From: Actinomycetota bacterium | GTDB taxonomy: Bacteria > Actinomycetota > Actinomycetes > Nanopelagicales > Nanopelagicaceae | NCBI GenBank assembly: GCA_009705165.1 | Contig: WLCU01000027.1 | Coordinates: 1-10,022 of the forward strand | Length of the DNA: 10,022 nucleotides | Reading direction: 5' to 3' | In this document: piece by piece, positions 6,894-10,022 of the stretch | How the letters are laid out: each line of letters opens with the position of its first letter | Numbering within the stretch: position 1 is the stretch's first letter | Program-made: the position numbers and the translations under genes | The notes under the pieces: model-generated | What the model saw: only the letters and a program-made list of their open reading frames with translations | Databases searched by the model: none | What the model was told of the DNA's origin: nothing

Positions 6894-7734
6894 GTGGATT
6901 CTCGGTGCTCGCCCGCGCACGCTTCCCGCAGCAATTGCCCCCGTGGTAGTTGCTACAGCTTTGGCTGGCAGTGACTGGAACTGGTTTCGCGCGGCTTTAG
7001 CTTTCAAAGTTGGAGTGTGGCTTCAGATAGCTGTGAATTACGCCAATGATTATTCCGATGGAGTAAAAGGCACAGATGCAAATCGAATCGGGCCAACACG
7101 TTTAGTTGCAAGTGGTCTAGCAACGGCCAAGCAAGTAAAGATGGCAGCGTTTATTTCATTTGCGATTGCATCGATTGCTGGAATTTGGTTGTCACTCTTA
7201 ACCTCTCCTTGGTTGATTGTCGTTGGAGTTGCAGCTATTGCTGCGGCGTGGGGTTATACGGGTGGCAAGAATCCTTATGGCTACAGCGGTTTAGGTGAAC
7301 TATCGGTATTTGTATTCTTTGGATTAACTGCCACTGTAGGAACTTTTTATGCGCAGACTGGTCACATCACTTGGCTTAGCGTTATATGTTCTATACCCAT
7401 GGGAACGTTGGCATGTGCAATATTGGCAGTTAACAATATTCGTGATCGTGCCCAAGATGAGTTAGTTGGAAAACGCACTCTTGCTGTTCGAATGGGCGAT
7501 ACAAATGCGCGCCGAGGTTTTGTTGCTCTCTTAGTTCTTGCACATACTGCGGCAATCGCAACTTTTATTCCCTGGACGTTTCTTACTCTTGCAGCCCTGC
7601 CCTTAACGGTGTCAATCTCACGTTCAGTGCTTTCCGGAACTTCTGGCGCCGCACTAATTCCTTTGTTGGGCAAAACTGGCAAACTTCAAATGATTTTTGG
7701 AGCGCTCTTTGCTTTAGCGTTGGGGCTACACTAA
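6886..7734 (+). CDS. menA: 1,4-Dihydroxy-2-naphthoate polyprenyltransferase MenA
   Basis: MenA attaches the polyprenyl tail to DHNA in the membrane, giving demethylmenaquinone, the substrate of MenG. The 282-residue protein is a UbiA-family membrane enzyme with about eight or nine hydrophobic segments. The first aspartate-rich motif is NYANDYSDGVKGTD (51-64), the second NNIRDRAQDELVGKRTLAVRMG begins at N183 (residues 183-191 hold its D187 and D191), and RPRTLPAAIAPV at 9-20 is the typical start of MenA. The ATG at 6886 lies inside menE (8-bp overlap), so the two are co-transcribed and probably translationally coupled. The first 120 or so bases are about 60% G+C, the richest patch in this part of the window. 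It is followed after 4 bp by a small membrane protein gene. Length and motifs agree with a complete, intact gene. Confidence 0.95.
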   Translation: MNKWILGARPRTLPAAIAPVVVATALAGSDWNWFRAALAFKVGVWLQIAVNYANDYSDGVKGTDANRIGPTRLVASGLATAKQVKMAAFISFAIASIAGIWLSLLTSPWLIVVGVAAIAAAWGYTGGKNPYGYSGLGELSVFVFFGLTATVGTFYAQTGHITWLSVICSIPMGTLACAILAVNNIRDRAQDELVGKRTLAVRMGDTNARRGFVALLVLAHTAAIATFIPWTFLTLAALPLTVSISRSVLSGTSGAALIPLLGKTGKLQMIFGALFALALGLH

Positions 7735-7738
7735 AGCC

Positions 7739-7993
7739 ATGTCACGCATCTTGCCGATTTTTCTATTAGCTGGTTTCATGATTTATACGTTAATAGATTG
7801 TGCAAGAACCGACGAGACCCAGGTTCGTAACCTGCCAAAATGGGCATGGATATTAATAATTATTCTGATTCAAACTTTTGGTGCAATTGCGTATTGGATT
7901 GCCGGACGTCCACGTAAGCCACGTTTAGGCGGAGGCTCAAAGCGACGTATTTTGCCGCCCGATGATGACCCAGATTTCTTACGTAATATCTAA
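7739..7993 (+). CDS. Small two-helix membrane protein, PLDc_N (phospholipase D N-terminal-like) family
   Basis: The 84-residue protein has two hydrophobic segments, about residues 4-20 and 34-54, separated by a short loop with YTLIDCARTDETQVRNLPKW, and ends in a basic then acidic tail (RPRKPRLGGGSKRR, PPDDDPDF). The pattern of an aspartate after helix 1, LPKWAW before helix 2, and AYWIAGRPRK after it is that of the PLDc_N domain, which precedes the catalytic domains of cardiolipin synthases. No HKD catalytic motif is present, so this is a stand-alone domain without enzymatic residues, and its function is unknown. It is 4 bp from menA and in the same strand block, so it is likely co-transcribed with menE-menA. 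Such small proteins recur near men and cytochrome c assembly genes in actinobacteria, to my knowledge, which hints at a role in the membrane respiratory apparatus. That role is inference. No clear ribosome site is visible. Confidence 0.85.
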   Translation: MSRILPIFLLAGFMIYTLIDCARTDETQVRNLPKWAWILIIILIQTFGAIAYWIAGRPRKPRLGGGSKRRILPPDDDPDFLRNI

Positions 7994-7996
7994 GCT

Positions 7997-8890
7997 TTAA
8001 AGCCCTGAATACGTGTGCTTTCCGGTTCCCCACACATTTACATATACGTAGTTAAATAAAAACGTTGAACCCGCAAATAAACACAACCAAGCTGCCTTAC
8101 GCCCGCGCCAACCAATAGTTACGCGCGCGTGTAAATACGCCGCATAAGCAACCCACGTAATAAATGCCCACGTTTCTTTTGGATCCCAACCCCAATAACG
8201 ACCCCATGCACTTTCAGCCCAAATTGCACCGGCAATAACGGCAAAAGTCCAAAGTGGAAATACAAATGCCACTAATCGATAAGAGAGCTGATCTAAATCT
8301 TCAAGTGATGGCAAACGTTTTGCCCAAGCAGTTCTTTCTCCTTTTGCTTCCATAGAATCAAGGTAAAGATAGGCGGCGGCAATTGCATTAGCCAATAAGA
8401 AAACTCCGCCTGAAATAATTGCCGCTGATACATGGATTACCAACCAAGTTGATTTCAATGCTGGGACAAGTGGTGCACTCGGGCGGTATAAAACTGCCAC
8501 CGCAGTACCAAGGGTTAATAGAACGGCAATGGAAACAATTAAACCTAACCATCGAAGATCATATTTACGCAATGCAGCAAGATATGCACCAGAAAAAGCC
8601 ATTGCACCAGTAATTGAGAACTCATACATATTGCCCCATGGAACGCGTCCTGCTGACAAGCCACGGGCGATAACACCAGCAACTAGAAGAACAAATCCAA
8701 GAATCATCATGGCAGTTGCAATTCGTGCCACTTTTTCTGTTCGTTTGTAATCAAGAGTTTGTTTTGAATCTTCTGTCGTTAAACGTACTGCCCAAGCAGT
8801 TTCAATTGCATGCGCAAAGAATGAAAGCGTGTAAACGGCCATTGATGAATACACAAGATAGTTAGAGAGATAAGCCCAAGTACGTGACAT
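7997..8890 (-). CDS. ccsB: Cytochrome c biogenesis protein CcsB (CcsA/ResC family, WWD haem handling)
   Basis: This is the haem-handling half of the System II cytochrome c synthase, which with ResB moves haem across the membrane and attaches it to apocytochrome c. The 297-residue protein has about eight membrane segments. The tryptophan-rich WWD motif is at 224-241 (WAESAWGRYWGWDPKETW). Candidate haem-ligand histidines are H27, H153, H254 and H292 (in GTGKHTYSGL at the C-terminus). GRVPWGNMYEF at 81-91 is also conserved in the family. Its ATG follows the resB stop with no gap, and a GGGAG lies 8 nt upstream inside resB, so resB-ccsB is an operon. The names ccsA, ccsB and resC are used for this family in different lineages. 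A near-repeat, TAWA.RL, occurs at residues 31-37 and 187-193. It converges on the PLDc_N gene with 3 bp between the stops. Confidence 0.94.
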   Translation of the reverse strand: MSRTWAYLSNYLVYSSMAVYTLSFFAHAIETAWAVRLTTEDSKQTLDYKRTEKVARIATAMMILGFVLLVAGVIARGLSAGRVPWGNMYEFSITGAMAFSGAYLAALRKYDLRWLGLIVSIAVLLTLGTAVAVLYRPSAPLVPALKSTWLVIHVSAAIISGGVFLLANAIAAAYLYLDSMEAKGERTAWAKRLPSLEDLDQLSYRLVAFVFPLWTFAVIAGAIWAESAWGRYWGWDPKETWAFITWVAYAAYLHARVTIGWRGRKAAWLCLFAGSTFLFNYVYVNVWGTGKHTYSGL

Positions 8891-10022
8891 TTATTTCTCT
8901 CCCTTTAAGATTTCGACAAACTGCTTCATTTCAACTTCAAGACCAGGGGCTGCATTCTTAGCTAAACCTGCAACTTCTACTGACTTTCCGACGCGAATCC
9001 ATATACGGCGTCGGCGAGTAAATAATGATGCGAGCAAACCGAGGATGGCAACAATACCGCCGAGCAGGGCGTAGGTCTTGCCAGGATCATTCACGATCTG
9101 AAGATTGACCCACTGCTGATATCCCTCAAAAGTTATTGAACCTTGAGGATATGTAAATGTCTCACCTGGCTTTAAGGATTTAAGACCTACTTGTTTCATC
9201 TTTGATGTATCGAGTCGGTAAACCGATTGCGGAACGCCACTATCTAGACCCAAATCACCAATCCAAGCCGAGAGTAAAAGCCGCGGATCTAATGCCTCAG
9301 GGAAAACACTGATAGCACCATTGCCGTTACTGCGCGCATATGTTGGAACAAACGAACCTACAAAACCCATTGGTGGATCTGCATCAGGGCTTTTTATCGC
9401 TCCTATTGAACGAAGGTTTCCATCTTGTGGCAAGAATGGAACTGGGCCTTGCATCGCTACATTGCCCTTGGAGTCGCGAACAGTTACAACTGGTGAATAA
9501 CCATTGGCTTGTAGATAAATATTGGTACTGCCTAGAGTTAAAGGAGAGTTGACTTTAATTACTCGATTAACAGGTTTAGTTAGATCCCCTGAAGAAAACT
9601 CTACATCGAGTTTGTAATCTTCAGGTGCATTAGTTTCTACGTTGTATTTTGCGGTGAACTTGTCAATTGTGATTACAAAATCGCTTAAGTTTTTTTCGCT
9701 AAAGAGCTTTCCATATTGAAGGGAGTCATAGCTAGTTGGTGTGTTAACAAAACGTTCGCCAACATTTAGAATTGCTTCTCCGCGCATACCAAAGAGCGAA
9801 CTAAAAGAAATTCCTAATAAAATCAAAATTAGCGCCAAATGGAAAAATAGATTTCCGGTTTCTCGCATAAAGCCTTTTTCTGCAGAAATAGCACCATCTG
9901 TTTCCAAGATTCTAAAATGTTTTGATTTAAACCACTCGCGTGCACGGGCTAATTCAGTCCCGTTAGCCACCCAGGAATCATGATGTTCAAGGCGATCAAG
10001 GTTTTTAGGTGTAGCTGGGGGT
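8891..10022 (-). CDS. resB: Cytochrome c biogenesis protein ResB (N-terminus cut by window edge)
   Basis: ResB (also called Ccs1) pairs with CcsB in System II cytochrome c maturation. The minus-strand frame is open from its TAA at 8891 to the right edge, giving 376 residues; whole proteins are usually over 500, with several N-terminal membrane helices missing here. An internal GTG at 9970 could be read as a start, but the frame continues upstream as PKNLDRLEHHDSW, which resembles the cytoplasmic segment of full-length ResB, so the gene is treated as incomplete. Visible features are EKGFMRETGNLFFHLALI leading into a membrane helix (about 9785-9850) with a conserved histidine near 9840, a long extracytoplasmic domain, and a last helix (about 9020-9075) before a basic TRRRR stretch and a cytoplasmic tail. 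It lies directly upstream of ccsB, with no gap. Confidence 0.94.
   Translation of the reverse strand, partial: PPATPKNLDRLEHHDSWVANGTELARAREWFKSKHFRILETDGAISAEKGFMRETGNLFFHLALILILLGISFSSLFGMRGEAILNVGERFVNTPTSYDSLQYGKLFSEKNLSDFVITIDKFTAKYNVETNAPEDYKLDVEFSSGDLTKPVNRVIKVNSPLTLGSTNIYLQANGYSPVVTVRDSKGNVAMQGPVPFLPQDGNLRSIGAIKSPDADPPMGFVGSFVPTYARSNGNGAISVFPEALDPRLLLSAWIGDLGLDSGVPQSVYRLDTSKMKQVGLKSLKPGETFTYPQGSITFEGYQQWVNLQIVNDPGKTYALLGGIVAILGLLASLFTRRRRIWIRVGKSVEVAGLAKNAAPGLEVEMKQFVEILKGEK
8899..8903 (-). promoter_or_regulatory. Ribosome binding site of ccsB inside resB
   Basis: GGGAG on the minus strand, 8 nt before the ccsB ATG at 8890, lies within the last codons of resB. It supports the start and coupled expression of the pair. 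Confidence 0.6.

Noticed and set aside
7362..7682. 106-codon minus-strand frame inside menA
   Set aside because: Antisense to intact MenA, arginine- and alanine-rich as expected from the complement of membrane-protein codons; no support.
7994..8003. Perfect 10-bp palindrome GCTTTAAAGC at the junction of the PLDc_N gene and ccsB, considered as a bidirectional terminator
   Set aside because: The arms have no loop, are weak in G+C and lack a following T run; too short to act as a terminator.
9970..10022. GTG at 9970 as the true start of resB
   Set aside because: The frame stays open to the window edge and the upstream residues PKNLDRLEHHDSW resemble the ResB cytoplasmic segment; the protein would also lack its N-terminal helices.
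1..10022. A novel defence, mobile or CRISPR system
   Set aside because: Every stretch is accounted for by known respiratory or biotin genes; no repeat arrays, transposase, integrase, toxin-antitoxin pair, tRNA or rRNA was seen on either strand.

Overview
This window looks like a piece of a compact, moderately low-GC actinobacterial genome. The protein forms point to Actinobacteria: a short MenE without the large N-terminal part of the acyl-CoA synthetase fold, an actinobacterial-type o-succinylbenzoate synthase with the EFSPF..EYDD signature, a UbiE/MenG starting MSRANL.K.P.EVA.MFD, a ResB/CcsB cytochrome c assembly pair, and a small PLDc_N-type membrane protein beside the menaquinone genes. 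Hand-counted G+C is near 54% in the first 360 bases and mostly 37-45% in sampled lines elsewhere. Together with only about 125 non-coding bases in 10 kb, this would suit a streamlined aquatic actinobacterium, for example the freshwater acI/Nanopelagicales group. That placement is inference; the sequence does not prove it.

Layout, left to right: partial menG (minus, runs off the left edge); a short divergent gap; bioY-menF (plus); menD-menC-menB (transcribed leftwards, in the order menB, menC, menD); a 41-bp divergent gap; menE-menA-small membrane protein (plus); ccsB and partial resB (minus, resB runs off the right edge). The two convergent junctions are extremely tight: menF and menD share the four bases TTAA as both stop codons, and the small membrane protein and ccsB are 3 bp apart.

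Functionally this is a respiratory-chain assembly region. MenF makes isochorismate, MenD SEPHCHC, MenC o-succinylbenzoate, MenE its CoA ester, MenB DHNA-CoA, MenA prenylates DHNA, and MenG methylates demethylmenaquinone. Genes for SHCHC synthase (menH) and DHNA-CoA thioesterase (menI) are not in the window. ResB and CcsB form the System II haem delivery and cytochrome c ligation complex. BioY, a biotin-uptake S component, is the only gene not obviously tied to respiration.

I see no RNA genes, mobile elements, CRISPR arrays or phage genes, and no non-coding stretch above 60 bp. The window is mostly a well-known pathway. The points most worth a second look are the bicarbonate-type (E. coli-like) active site of MenB, the base-composition step at menG/bioY, the lone bioY, an internal repeat in ccsB, and the conserved small membrane protein of unknown function.
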